Positions 34,754 to 43,818 of a stretch of DNA of 64,000 nucleotides are shown here, piece by piece. Under the pieces are notes generated by a model that saw only the letters and a list, made by a program, of their open reading frames with translations, made no database searches and was not told where the DNA came from. Position 1 is the first letter of the stretch. Each line of letters begins with the position of its first letter. Origin of the DNA: Asaia krungthepensis NRIC 0535. GTDB taxonomy: Bacteria > Pseudomonadota > Alphaproteobacteria > Acetobacterales > Acetobacteraceae. Position numbers and translations under genes: made by a program. Where the stretch lies: NCBI RefSeq assembly GCF_025995175.1, contig NZ_BAPV01000043.1, positions 62,001 through 126,000 on the forward strand. Reading direction: 5' to 3'.

Positions 34754-37114
34754 TCAGTGCTCGGTGCGGGCGGAGCGCCAGCGGTTCAGAAGCAGGGAAT
34801 TCGATACAACCGAGACCGAACTGAGAGCCATTGCCCCCCCGGCGAGAGCTGGATTGAGCAACCCGCAAGCAGCGAGAGGAATGGCTGCAATGTTGTACCC
34901 GAAGGCGAAACAAAGGTTCTGCCTGATCTTGGAGACTGTCGCGCGGGATAGAGACAGGGCATCCAGAATAGCCCGAAGATCGGCGCTCATGAGAACCAGA
35001 TCGGCCGTCTCCAGAGCAGCAGCCGAACCTGAGCCGATCGCGATGCTGATATCCGCCGAGGCAAGCGCAGGCGCGTCATTGATGCCATCGCCCGCCATGC
35101 CAATGACCCGGCCCGGCCCACGCAGTTTTTCTATTGCGGCAACCTTGCCTTCAGGGCGAAGCGCCGCTTCGAGTTGAGTAATCCCGGCGCGCGAGGCCAC
35201 AGCACGGGCGCTCGAAACCGTATCGCCGGTCAGCATGATCGTCTCAATCCCCTGCATCGCGAGGGATCTCATGACCGAGGGAGCCTCCGGGCGCAGCGCA
35301 TCCGAAAGCGACAGCACGCCGAGATAATGCTCCCCCCGGGATACGAGGATTTCGGTCATGCCCGCCTCACCTTTGGGCACCTGGTCACAATCGACGCCGT
35401 TCTCCGTCAGATAATCCCGTGTGCCGAGCCGGTAGATGTTCCTCCCTGACCGAGCCTCGATGCCTTTGCCAGGAACAGCGCGGAAATGATCCAGCGCGAG
35501 ATCCATGCCCAGATTTTCGTCCCGCGCCTGACGCAGGATTGCCCTGGCGAGGGGATGTTCCGAATTGATCTCCAGCGCGGCGGCCGTGGCGAGCAGGGCA
35601 TCACGCGAGATACTGGCGCTGGGAACGATATTCTCGATCCGGGGCTCACCCGTGGTGATCGTCCCGGTCTTGTCGAGCGCCAGAATGTCGAGGCGATGCA
35701 GGCGCTCGAGCGCCTCGGCATTGCGGAACAGGATGCCCGCCGAGGCTGCTTTGCCGGTTCCGACCATCAAGGCGGTCGGGGTGGCGAGACCTAGGGAACA
35801 GGGGCAAGCGATGACGAGAACCGAGATCGCCGAGACAAGTGCCCAGCTTGCATCGCCCCTGACTGCCCAGCCAATCAGGAACGTCGCCAGAGCAATGGCG
35901 ATGATCGCGGGCACGAAAACGGCAGAGACCTGATCTGCCAGTCTCTGGATCGGTGCTTTGGACCCTTGGGCGCGGGATACGAGCGCGACGATCCGGGCAA
36001 GTGCCGTGTCACTCCCCAGGGAAGTGGCGCGCGCGCGCAGGACACCCGTCGTATTCAGCGTTCCGGCAAATATGGTATCGCCGGTTTTCCGCAATACTGG
36101 GCTCGCCTCTCCGGTGAGCATGGATTCATCGATCTCGGTCTCCCCCTCCGTCACCTCGCCGTCGACGGGAATGGACTCGCCCGGTCTGACCAAGAACAGG
36201 TCGCCAATGCGTAATGTGGCCACCGGCCGGGATACGATACTATCGCCCTCAATGCGGTTGGCGGTCTCTGGCTTGAGGGTGAGAAGAGCTTCGAGCCTTG
36301 CCGCAGCCTTGTGACGGGCACGCTCCTCCATCAGCCGCCCGAGCGACACGAGCAGAATGACGAAGGCGCTGGCTTCGAAATATACGGGGAGACGGAGCCC
36401 GGAAAAAGTGACGATCAGGCTGAAACCATAGGCAATGCTGGTACCAAGGCATACCAGCACATTCATATTGGCCGATCGCGAGCGCAGGGCATGCCAGGCA
36501 CTGCGATAGAAGACACGCGCCGAGTACAGCTGCACGACTGTTGCGCAAACCGCCTGGAGCCATAAAGGCACGAGATGATGCGCCCCGAAAGCCATGGCGA
36601 TCATGCCGACGAGAAACGGCAAGCAGAACAGCGCCGTCAGGAGGAGGTCTGTATAGGCTCTTCCCTGCCCTGGTTTATCAGGGGACGCGGCACTCTCAGC
36701 TGGAAGTGTCGCCCCGAAACCCGCTTTGTCGATCGCTGCCATGAGACCCGCGGGATCGGTCATGCCCTCGATATACTGGATATGGGCCTGTTCGCTGGCC
36801 AGGTTCACCGCGGCACTCACGCCTGGCAGCCGATTGAGCAGTTTTTCGAGCCGCGCGGAGCATGCGGCGCAACTCATGCCGGAGATATTCAGGATCAGAT
36901 CTGCGCGCGCGATACCGAAGCCGGTCTTTTCGACAAGCTTTTCAAGACTGGAAAGATCGGGCGCCCCCTCTCCCCGCGTGATCACGGCGCGCGAGGACGC
37001 AAAGTTGACGCTGGCAGAGACACCAGCCTGTCGGTTGAGTTGCTTCTCAAGCCGTGCTGCACAGGCTGCACAACTCATGCCGGTGATCTCGAGATCCAAA
37101 GATCGCAGTGTCAT
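34754..37114 (-). CDS. copA: Copper-exporting P1B-type ATPase CopA
   Basis: A 786-residue heavy-metal ATPase. Two N-terminal metal-binding domains have MSCAAC at C15/C18 and C82/C85. TGEA (334-337) marks the actuator domain, C437-P438-C439 the transport site in the sixth helix, and DKTGT at D481 the phosphorylated aspartate. GDGINDAPAL follows near the C-terminus. The transport motif reads CPCSLGLATP, with Ser where most copper pumps have Ala. It expels Cu(I) from the cytoplasm. A separate CopZ gene lies upstream on the same strand and PcoA/PcoB genes lie beyond it on the other strand. Confidence 0.95.
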   Translation of the reverse strand: MTLRSLDLEITGMSCAACAARLEKQLNRQAGVSASVNFASSRAVITRGEGAPDLSSLEKLVEKTGFGIARADLILNISGMSCAACSARLEKLLNRLPGVSAAVNLASEQAHIQYIEGMTDPAGLMAAIDKAGFGATLPAESAASPDKPGQGRAYTDLLLTALFCLPFLVGMIAMAFGAHHLVPLWLQAVCATVVQLYSARVFYRSAWHALRSRSANMNVLVCLGTSIAYGFSLIVTFSGLRLPVYFEASAFVILLVSLGRLMEERARHKAAARLEALLTLKPETANRIEGDSIVSRPVATLRIGDLFLVRPGESIPVDGEVTEGETEIDESMLTGEASPVLRKTGDTIFAGTLNTTGVLRARATSLGSDTALARIVALVSRAQGSKAPIQRLADQVSAVFVPAIIAIALATFLIGWAVRGDASWALVSAISVLVIACPCSLGLATPTALMVGTGKAASAGILFRNAEALERLHRLDILALDKTGTITTGEPRIENIVPSASISRDALLATAAALEINSEHPLARAILRQARDENLGMDLALDHFRAVPGKGIEARSGRNIYRLGTRDYLTENGVDCDQVPKGEAGMTEILVSRGEHYLGVLSLSDALRPEAPSVMRSLAMQGIETIMLTGDTVSSARAVASRAGITQLEAALRPEGKVAAIEKLRGPGRVIGMAGDGINDAPALASADISIAIGSGSAAALETADLVLMSADLRAILDALSLSRATVSKIRQNLCFAFGYNIAAIPLAACGLLNPALAGGAMALSSVSVVSNSLLLNRWRSARTEH

Positions 37115-37243
37115 GTATCCAGACTCTAATTCTCGTGCCGCACGGGGATGGATACTGCATCCCGTAGCGCGGCGCTCGTCACTCCACCCAGCGGTTGATA
37201 GCGATGCCGCTAATGCCCGATCGATCGTTGCTAATGCAATGGC

Positions 37244-37459
37244 TCAGCCACGCACCACATCGAAGCCTGTTTCCTCGATAACAGTCTCGACGGCACTGCG
37301 CGGAAGGGCAACATCGCTGGTTGTAACACGAACGGCTCCTGTCTCGTGGCTTGCAGTTACCGCAGTCAAACCGGGAATTTCGCCCAGAGATTTCTCGAGA
37401 CGGCTCGAACAACCGCTGCAGGACATGCCATCGACCTTGAATTCCATCGTGTTGACCAT
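37244..37459 (-). CDS. copZ: Copper chaperone CopZ (HMA domain)
   Basis: A 71-residue single heavy-metal-associated domain with GMSCSGCSSRLE (C14, C17) and the usual beta-alpha-beta order ending VIEETGFDVV. The start at ATG 37459 has an AGGAGAT ribosome site; the longer frame above it is promoter. It probably hands Cu(I) to the CopA pump encoded 130 bases downstream on the same strand. Confidence 0.92.
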   Translation of the reverse strand: MVNTMEFKVDGMSCSGCSSRLEKSLGEIPGLTAVTASHETGAVRVTTSDVALPRSAVETVIEETGFDVVRG

Positions 37460-37567
37460 TTGAGATCTCCTGTTTGACGCTGATGATGAACTAGGTAGGG
37501 ACGATACAGGTTGCAATCAACTCGCGGCGCTGCGTAGGATATTGTACTCTTCCCAGTTTGAGGACCC

Positions 37568-37933
37568 ATGGCCCGGCTTCGCCGTTCATTACTGACCGTC
37601 CTGTTCGTGACGTGCCTGATTGCATTGCGTGGGTTCCTGCCCGGGCAGGCGAGCGCGCATCCTCATGGTCATCAGGGATGCGCGACGATGGGGGAGACAG
37701 GATGCATGGATCGCCCCGCGTCACCTGCTCATGGAAGTGGTCATACGCATGATTGCGGCACGTGCATGGTTTCCCAGACCTGCCTGTCGGGCCTGGCCCT
37801 ACCGCACAGCATTTATCTTGCCCCGCGCCCGCGCATGATGGTTGCCGCCTATGCCTCGCCTTACGCCGTCTTCCTGACCGGACAGCAGGCTCCCCCCGAT
37901 CTACGGCCTCCAAGAGGATCGCTGAACTTCTGA
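37568..37933 (+). CDS. Cys/His/Met-rich secreted protein, DUF2946-like
   Basis: A 121-residue protein with a signal peptide (RRSLLTVLFVTCLIALRGFL, then a GQASA site). The mature segment is crowded with potential copper ligands: HPHGHQGC, CMDRP, HGSGHTHDCGTCMVSQTC. The end, PPDLRPPRGSLNF, resembles the Pro-rich tail of DUF2946 and related small copper-locus proteins. It diverges from copZ and precedes the copper oxidase gene by 77 bases, so a periplasmic copper-binding role is likely. The family match is by pattern only. Confidence 0.65.
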   Translation: MARLRRSLLTVLFVTCLIALRGFLPGQASAHPHGHQGCATMGETGCMDRPASPAHGSGHTHDCGTCMVSQTCLSGLALPHSIYLAPRPRMMVAAYASPYAVFLTGQQAPPDLRPPRGSLNF

Positions 37934-38010
37934 TACGTCGCCCTTCGCGTAGTCTGTTCTGACTCCACGGGATCGGGCTCTCCGTTTCAAATCTGTTCAG
38001 GATACCTTTC

Positions 38011-39822
38011 ATGACCATGCTCTCTCGCCGTGGTGCGGGACTGTCGAGGCGTCGCTTCGTGACCGGTTGCGCCGGCATCGGTGTGCTGCCCGCCCTCCCG
38101 GCCCACGCGGCTCCCGGGTCGCCCGGCCCGTCAGACATCCCGCCCGTGGCAGTATCAAGAATCAGGCTCGATATCGACACGCGTCCTTGGACGGTTGGTG
38201 ACCGGACCGGACACGCCTTCGCTGTCAATGGCAGCGCCCCTGCCCCCACTCTTCGGTGGCGTGAAGGCGATACCGTGGAGATCGAGGTCATGAATCATCT
38301 TGACGAGCCAACATCGATTCACTGGCATGGTATACGTCTGCCTGCCGCCATGGATGGCGTACCCGGGATCAGTTTTGCAGGGATTCCGGCGCGGTCCTCT
38401 TTCACTTATCGCTTCTCGCTTCGCCAGTCCGGCACATATTGGTACCACAGTCATTCCGGCATGCAGGAGGCGCAGGGGCTCTTCGGCGCCCTGGTGATCG
38501 ACCCGGCCACGTCTGATCCAAGACGCTTCGAGCGCGACTACGTCATGGTGTTATCGGACTGGAGCGATGTCGCACCCCATGACATCGTGAGCAATCTGAA
38601 GCAGCAGGACGATTACTATAATTTCCGCCAGCGCACGCTGGTCTCATTGTTTCACGATGCCCGCAAGCAGGGTCTGAATAAGGCCGTGACGAACCGGCTG
38701 ATGTGGTCGCGCATGCGCATGTCCGCAACCGACATCTCCGACGTCAGCGGGGTCATCTACTCCTATCTGATCAACGGCCAGACGCCCGACGCCAATTGGA
38801 CCGGTGTGTTCACGCCCGGCGAACGTGTCCGGCTGCGTATCATCAATGCCTCCGCAATGACGCTCTTCGACTTCCGCATTCCCGGCCTGAGTTTTTCGGT
38901 AGTGGCGGCAGATGGGCAGGATGTCGAGCCGGTGAAGATCGATGAATTCCGCATCGGTCCTGCCGAGACTTACGACCTGATCGTGCAGCCAACCGACGAA
39001 CGCGCCTGGACCATTTTCATCCAGTCCGAAGACCGCACCGGCTATGCGCGCGGCACGCTGGCACCGCGGATCGGGATGACGGGACCTGTGCCCCCCATGG
39101 ATCCGCGCCCGGTGAGGACCATGGTGGACATGGGAATGGGACGCACGATGCCGGGCGGTAAAACCATGAGCGGCATGAGCGGCATGAGCGGCATGAGCGG
39201 CATGAGCGGCATGAGCGGCATGAGCGGCATGAGCGGCATGGAACACCCCGCGGATACGGCGTCAAGCACCCAAGCCCCCCCCGCCCAACAGCCCCCCATC
39301 GTGAAAGACGATCCAGGCCCGCCACCCCGCAATGTAGAAAACCAGAATGTCGCGATGCACCCTGTCAACCGTCTGAACGAAGCCGGTGACGGTCTGGAAG
39401 ATAATGGACGACGCGTTCTAAGCTACGCCATGCTGCGCGGTCTCACTCCCGCGCCGGATCAGAGACCGCCAAGCCGCGAAATCATTTTGCATCTGACCGG
39501 GAACATGCAGCGCTACATCTGGGGCTTCGATGCCAAGAAGTTCTCCGAAGCGCCACCAATCATGCTTCGCCTGAATGAGCGGGTAAGGATAACGCTGATC
39601 AACGATACCATGATGGAGCACCCGATCCATCTGCATGGCTTCTGGAGCGAACTGGAGAACGGTCAGGGGAGCCATCGTCCCAACAAGCATACAATCATTT
39701 CCCAGCCGGGATCGACCCTCAGCTATCTGGTTACCGCCGATACACCGGGCATGTGGGCGCTGCATTGCCACCTTATCTATCACATGCATCTGGGGATGTT
39801 CCGTACGGTGGTGGTGTCATGA
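38011..39822 (+). CDS. pcoA: Multicopper oxidase, copper-resistance protein CopA/PcoA family
   Basis: A 603-residue periplasmic multicopper oxidase. A Tat-type signal (RRRFVTG at 13-19) precedes three cupredoxin domains with the four copper motifs: HWHG, WYHSHSG, HPIHLHG and HCHLIYHMHLGM. Between domains 2 and 3 is a Met-rich insert with eight perfect Met-Ser-Gly repeats (about 386-409), like but more regular than the MxxM repeats of PcoA. It oxidises Cu(I) to the less toxic Cu(II). It overlaps the pcoB start by 4 bases. Confidence 0.93.
   Translation: MTMLSRRGAGLSRRRFVTGCAGIGVLPALPAHAAPGSPGPSDIPPVAVSRIRLDIDTRPWTVGDRTGHAFAVNGSAPAPTLRWREGDTVEIEVMNHLDEPTSIHWHGIRLPAAMDGVPGISFAGIPARSSFTYRFSLRQSGTYWYHSHSGMQEAQGLFGALVIDPATSDPRRFERDYVMVLSDWSDVAPHDIVSNLKQQDDYYNFRQRTLVSLFHDARKQGLNKAVTNRLMWSRMRMSATDISDVSGVIYSYLINGQTPDANWTGVFTPGERVRLRIINASAMTLFDFRIPGLSFSVVAADGQDVEPVKIDEFRIGPAETYDLIVQPTDERAWTIFIQSEDRTGYARGTLAPRIGMTGPVPPMDPRPVRTMVDMGMGRTMPGGKTMSGMSGMSGMSGMSGMSGMSGMSGMEHPADTASSTQAPPAQQPPIVKDDPGPPPRNVENQNVAMHPVNRLNEAGDGLEDNGRRVLSYAMLRGLTPAPDQRPPSREIILHLTGNMQRYIWGFDAKKFSEAPPIMLRLNERVRITLINDTMMEHPIHLHGFWSELENGQGSHRPNKHTIISQPGSTLSYLVTADTPGMWALHCHLIYHMHLGMFRTVVVS
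39166..39237 (+). repeat. Eight perfect 9-base repeats encoding Met-Ser-Gly
   Basis: ATGAGCGGC is repeated eight times without any base change inside the copper oxidase gene. The repeat length is a multiple of three, so gain or loss of units by slippage would only lengthen or shorten the Met-rich copper-binding insert. Confidence 0.95.
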
Positions 39823-40592
39823 GGCGCATTTTCACAAGCATGGTCATCACCGGGCTCTTCACCGGCTACGCCGCATCTGGCTCGGCCGCCCCGGCGACGG
39901 AGGCCTCATCGGTCGCCGCGCCAATGCCGAGCTACATTGACGGTGTCATGCCCGTCATGGACCAGGGCATATGGGTGCATGGCCTGCTCAATCAATTCGA
40001 GGGCAGACTGGCCGGCGCAGAGTCGAGTTTTCGCTGGGATGGCGAGGCCTGGGTCGGTGGTGACTACAACCGCCTGTGGCTTCGCTCGGAGGGAACGGTT
40101 ACCAAAGGCCGTATGGATGATGGCGACCAGGAGCTCCTCTACAGCCGCTCGATCTCAACCTATTTCGACGTACAGGGCGGCGTACGCGTTGATCTCGATA
40201 GCGGACCAACACGGACCTGGGGCGCATTCGGACTGCAGGGGCTTGCGCTTTACCAGTTCGAGGTCCAGGCCACAGCTTATGTGAGCGATCAGGGACGTTT
40301 TGCGGGGCGGTTCGAGGGATCCTATGACATCGCCATTACCAACCGTCTGATCCTGCAACCCCAGGTCGAACTGAACATTTATTCCAAGGCCGATATGGCA
40401 CGAGGGAGCGGTGCCGGTTTTTCGGATATCGATACGGGGCTTCGGTTGCGCTACGAGATATGGCGCAAATTCGCTCCCTATATCGCTCTGACCTATGACG
40501 GCTACTTCGATCAGGCACGGCGCTTTGCGCGTCAGCGTGATGAAGCGGCAGGCCGTGCAAGGCTCAGCTTCGGTATCAGGAGCTGGTTCTAG
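39819..40592 (+). CDS. pcoB: Copper-resistance outer-membrane protein CopB/PcoB
   Basis: A 257-residue CopB-family outer-membrane barrel. A signal peptide (to about residue 25) is followed by a short linker and a DQGIWVHGLLNQFEGRLA start of the barrel domain, with the family strands WLRSEGTV, LLYSRSISTYFDVQGGVR and a terminal SFGIRSWF. In related systems it works with PcoA in periplasmic copper resistance. The start ATG 39819 overlaps the pcoA stop. The long Met-rich N-terminus seen in some CopB proteins is absent here. Confidence 0.93.
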   Translation: MRRIFTSMVITGLFTGYAASGSAAPATEASSVAAPMPSYIDGVMPVMDQGIWVHGLLNQFEGRLAGAESSFRWDGEAWVGGDYNRLWLRSEGTVTKGRMDDGDQELLYSRSISTYFDVQGGVRVDLDSGPTRTWGAFGLQGLALYQFEVQATAYVSDQGRFAGRFEGSYDIAITNRLILQPQVELNIYSKADMARGSGAGFSDIDTGLRLRYEIWRKFAPYIALTYDGYFDQARRFARQRDEAAGRARLSFGIRSWF

Positions 40593-40909
40593 CGAAACTT
40601 CCCCCGCGCGGATTTCGCAAGGGGCTGATTCATGGAGGACGACGCACTCAGGGTGTCCGGGGAAAGGAGGAAATCACAGCCTCCTGCACCTCGGAGGTAT
40701 CTGTCTGCGAAATCGGGCAACATGGCGCTGACAGCTGGTTTGCGCGGTCCGATCACGCGTCTGTGTGGCGGCAAAACAACACTGGCTCGACCCATATCGT
40801 GAGTTTTGATGCGAACGCGTCAAGATGCTTGTCATGATATGAAATATTGATAGGGAGTGCCTGCGGTTCCCAACACCGCTTCCTGTCACAGCAACGAGTT
40901 CGTGCCATC
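40593..40909. other. Intergenic region between pcoB and oprB
   Basis: No gene seen. A 6-bp hairpin (AGGAGG at 40665-40670 with CCTCCT at 40680-40685) is the only structure found. The last 100 bases before oprB presumably contain its promoter. Confidence 0.4.
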
Positions 40910-42487
40910 ATGCCTGTTTCGAAGACCGGGACGTTCCTCTCCCTCTGGGCCGCAGGCACCATTCTGGGAAGCTGCTTCCTCGTCTCGCAGGCCGCTGCAC
41001 AAAGCCAGAGTCAGAAAGCCAGCCCCAGCGATCAGACGACCGCCACGCTCGACCCGATGCTGAAGGAAACCGCAACGCAGAATCACGCTGGCAAGGGAGC
41101 GGATAACCCGCCCAACCTTTACGGCAGCCCCTATGATCGTACCCAGCCTTCCCTCGGCACGGTGCGCCATCCGATAGTCCCGGTTCCGGGCGATGAGGCC
41201 CTGTTTCCCGCGAGCTTTTCCGACTGGCTGAAGCAACCCACCATGACGGGTGACTGGGGCGGTCTGCGCACGCGGTTGCAGAACATGGGCATCACGCCCC
41301 AGGGACATTATCTTCAGGATAGTGCGGGTAACCCGACCGGTGGACGCGCGCAAACCGTGCGCTATGCGCATGAAGTAGCGATCGGTGCCGACGTCAATCT
41401 CGCCCAGTTGACCGGCCATAATTACGGTATGTTCCACGTGCTTCTGACCGAACGTGCGGGTCTGGGCATCGGCCAGCAGCTCCCGGCACTGAACAGCCCG
41501 CAGGAAATCTTCGGGTCTGGCGAAACGATCCGCTTCACACGCCTCTCATGGGAGATGCAGTGGAACCGTTACGCCGATACCGAAATCGGCTGGATCAATA
41601 CCGAAAACGATTTCGGCCAGTCGACCATGCATTGGGGCATGAATCTTTACTGCCAGTTCGAATCAAACGCGATCTGCGGTATGCCCCAGGCACTGGCAAG
41701 CAACTCCGGCTACGGATACTATCCAACGGCGCATCCAGGAGCATTCCTGAAGCTCTTCCCGTTCGGAGACGAACGCATGCTGGTCTCGGCCGGTATCTAT
41801 AACGTCGACCCGACAATTTCGAACACGGGATATGCCTGGAAGATGTGGCTGCACGGCTCGACCGGGGCCTATCTCCCCTTCCAGCTGGGCTGGCATTTTG
41901 GTGGCACGGACAGCAAGGGCCGCCTGCCGACCAATGTGAAGATCGGCGGCTACTGGGATACGTCCGAGGTCAAGAACGTTTACGCACAGCTTGCCGGGTT
42001 CGAGCTTCCGACCAGCGTGCTGGGCAATCTGCCCATCGACAAGGTGCGTGGGCGTTACGGCGGCTGGTTCATGGCCGACCAGATGCTGCAGCGCGACAAA
42101 AGCGACCCGACGCGTTCGACGGTGGCTTTCATGTCCTTCACCTGGGGTGACCCGCGTACGGCAATCGCACCGTACTTCATCACCTGGGGTGTTGTGCGCA
42201 AGGGCACGTTCTGGAACCGCCCGAACGACACGATCAGCATCGGCGGCAAATTCAACTTCGTGAACCCGAAGCTCGGAGCCTATGTCGGTGCCCTTCAGTC
42301 CGTGCAGACCCAAGATACCGGGTTGCTCAAGCCGAGCGGCGAGCATTCGGGCGAAATCAACTATGGCTGGCGCCCTGCCCCGTGGCTGACGATCCGGCCC
42401 GGTTTACAGTATATCTGGCATCCTGGCGGGACCAATCGCTACAAGAACGCCCTCCTGATCGATCTGGAGACTGGGGTCAGCTTCTGA
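40910..42487 (+). CDS. Carbohydrate-selective porin, OprB family
   Basis: A 525-residue outer-membrane protein. A signal peptide to about residue 30 (VSQAAAQ) is followed by a Ser/Gln-rich linker, then the OprB-type domain: MTGDWGGLRTRLQNMGI near residue 105, long runs of aromatic-rich strands, and the typical end RPGLQYIWHPGGTNRYKNALLIDLETGVSF. These porins let sugars and polyols reach the periplasmic quinoprotein dehydrogenases of acetic acid bacteria. ATG 40910 gives a normal signal peptide; the frame extends upstream but reads promoter. It ends at a strong terminator. Confidence 0.92.
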   Translation: MPVSKTGTFLSLWAAGTILGSCFLVSQAAAQSQSQKASPSDQTTATLDPMLKETATQNHAGKGADNPPNLYGSPYDRTQPSLGTVRHPIVPVPGDEALFPASFSDWLKQPTMTGDWGGLRTRLQNMGITPQGHYLQDSAGNPTGGRAQTVRYAHEVAIGADVNLAQLTGHNYGMFHVLLTERAGLGIGQQLPALNSPQEIFGSGETIRFTRLSWEMQWNRYADTEIGWINTENDFGQSTMHWGMNLYCQFESNAICGMPQALASNSGYGYYPTAHPGAFLKLFPFGDERMLVSAGIYNVDPTISNTGYAWKMWLHGSTGAYLPFQLGWHFGGTDSKGRLPTNVKIGGYWDTSEVKNVYAQLAGFELPTSVLGNLPIDKVRGRYGGWFMADQMLQRDKSDPTRSTVAFMSFTWGDPRTAIAPYFITWGVVRKGTFWNRPNDTISIGGKFNFVNPKLGAYVGALQSVQTQDTGLLKPSGEHSGEINYGWRPAPWLTIRPGLQYIWHPGGTNRYKNALLIDLETGVSF

Positions 42488-42523
42488 TTGGATGCAGAAG
42501 CCGTCTCTGCTCTTCATACAGCC

Positions 42524-42548
42524 ACGCCCCTCTCCGGAGGGGCGTTTT
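42524..42548 (+). terminator. Rho-independent terminator of oprB
   Basis: ACGCCCCTC and GAGGGGCGT form a 9-bp stem with a TCCG tetraloop, followed by TTTT and further T residues. It lies 37 bases after the oprB stop. Confidence 0.9.
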
Positions 42549-42649
42549 GCGTTTGTAGATGGTGGAGATATTTCGAATTCCGAGCCCATCCGGGGTCACG
42601 TCCTGCCGGGCCGATACGAAGGCTCCGACTCACTGTACGCCCGGTAGTT

Positions 42650-42667
42650 GTTTCATAAAACTATCAT
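42650..42667 (+). promoter_or_regulatory. Pho box upstream of pstS
   Basis: GTTTCAT-AAAA-CTATCAT compares with the PhoB consensus of two CTGTCAT repeats separated by four bases: 5/7 and 6/7 matches at correct spacing. It lies 72 bases before the pstS start. Confidence 0.6.
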
Positions 42668-42738
42668 CTTATATTTGTATCTTCCTGTTGCTGGCGCAGA
42701 TAGAACGAGCCGTCATCTCGATCTATAGAGGTCAAACA

Positions 42739-43746
42739 ATGCGTCTTACCCGAATTTTCGGTGCTCTTTCTCTCTCCCTGGCCCTGTCCTGCGGTGTCTC
42801 TCATGCCGCGACCATCACCGGTGCCGGGTCGAGCTTCGCTGCGCCGATCTATGGTGCCTGGGGCGAGACTGCACAGAAGGCCATCGGCACGTCCATCAAT
42901 TATCAAAGCGTCGGTTCGGGCGCAGGTCAGAACCAGGCAATCGCCCGCACGGTCGATTTCGGCGCCTCCGACAAGCCGATGGAAGCCGCCAAGCTGGACA
43001 GCAACAAGCTTTACCAGTTCCCGACCGTGATGGGCGGTATCGTGGTGATCGTGAATGTGCCCGGCATCGCCCCCGGCATGCTGAAGCTCGATGGCCCGAC
43101 CATCGCAGGTCTGTATGACGGCACGATCTCAACGTGGAATGACCCGCGCATCGCGGCGCTGAACCCGGGCCTGAAGCTGCCTGACTCAGACGTTGCGCCG
43201 ATCCATCGCGCCGATGCCTCGGGCACCAGCTTTGTCTTCACCTCGTACCTCTCGAAGGTGTCGGCTGGCTGGAAGCAGAAATTCGGTGCAGGCACCTCCA
43301 TCGCCTGGGCTGGTGGTGCAGGCGCGCGTGGCAATGACGGTGTGGCTGCCGGAGTCAAGGAATCTGAAGGTGGCATCGGCTATGTCGAATATGCCTATGC
43401 CAGCCGCAATCACCTGAACATGGCTCAGCTGCGTGATCACGACGGTGCATTCATCAAGCCCGATGCCGCCTCGTTCGCAGCTTCTGCCTCCCATGCCGAC
43501 TGGGCGCATGCCGATCGCTTTGCAGTCGATCTGCTCGACATCGCCGGTGCCAATGCATGGCCGATCATGAGCGCCACCTTCGTTCTGGTTCCGACCGATC
43601 CGAAGGATGCAGCGCAGGGCAAGGCTGTGAAGGATTTCTTCAGCTACGCGCTGAAGAACGGCAACCCGGACGCTGTCAAGCTGGACTATGTACCGCTGCC
43701 GCAATCGGTCAAGGACGCTGTTCTGAGCGGCTGGACCAAGAACTGA
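42739..43746 (+). CDS. pstS: Phosphate-binding protein PstS
   Basis: A 335-residue periplasmic high-affinity phosphate-binding protein. A signal peptide (to SHA-A) precedes ITGAGSSFAAPIYGAW and the phosphate-contacting motifs VGSGAGQNQ, DFGASDKPM and RADASGTSFVFT. The start at ATG 42739 gives a clean signal and has an AGAGGT site. No pstC, pstA or pstB follows, so the permease must be elsewhere or this is an extra copy. A Pho box upstream suggests induction by phosphate starvation. Confidence 0.95.
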   Translation: MRLTRIFGALSLSLALSCGVSHAATITGAGSSFAAPIYGAWGETAQKAIGTSINYQSVGSGAGQNQAIARTVDFGASDKPMEAAKLDSNKLYQFPTVMGGIVVIVNVPGIAPGMLKLDGPTIAGLYDGTISTWNDPRIAALNPGLKLPDSDVAPIHRADASGTSFVFTSYLSKVSAGWKQKFGAGTSIAWAGGAGARGNDGVAAGVKESEGGIGYVEYAYASRNHLNMAQLRDHDGAFIKPDAASFAASASHADWAHADRFAVDLLDIAGANAWPIMSATFVLVPTDPKDAAQGKAVKDFFSYALKNGNPDAVKLDYVPLPQSVKDAVLSGWTKN

Positions 43747-43784
43747 TTACGACTGGACGCTCTGGCACGCTGCCATAGGGTTCG

Positions 43785-43818
43785 AGGGGAGTGCGCAACA
43801 GCGCCTCCCCTTTTGTTT
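43785..43818 (+). terminator. Rho-independent terminator of pstS
   Basis: AGGGGAG and GCGC arms pair with GCGC and CTCCCCT (with one unpaired T) around an AACA loop, and T-rich TTTGTTTT follows. It lies 38 bases after the pstS stop. Confidence 0.9.

Noticed and set aside
37136-37190. Possible transcription signal between copA and copZ (ACGGG..CCCGT hairpin)
   Set aside because: The arms are short and interrupted; the copZ-copA order suggests read-through.
37460-37567. CueR operator between copZ and the Cys/His-rich gene
   Set aside because: No inverted repeat of the CueR ACCTT/AAGGT type with the right 19-base spacer is present.
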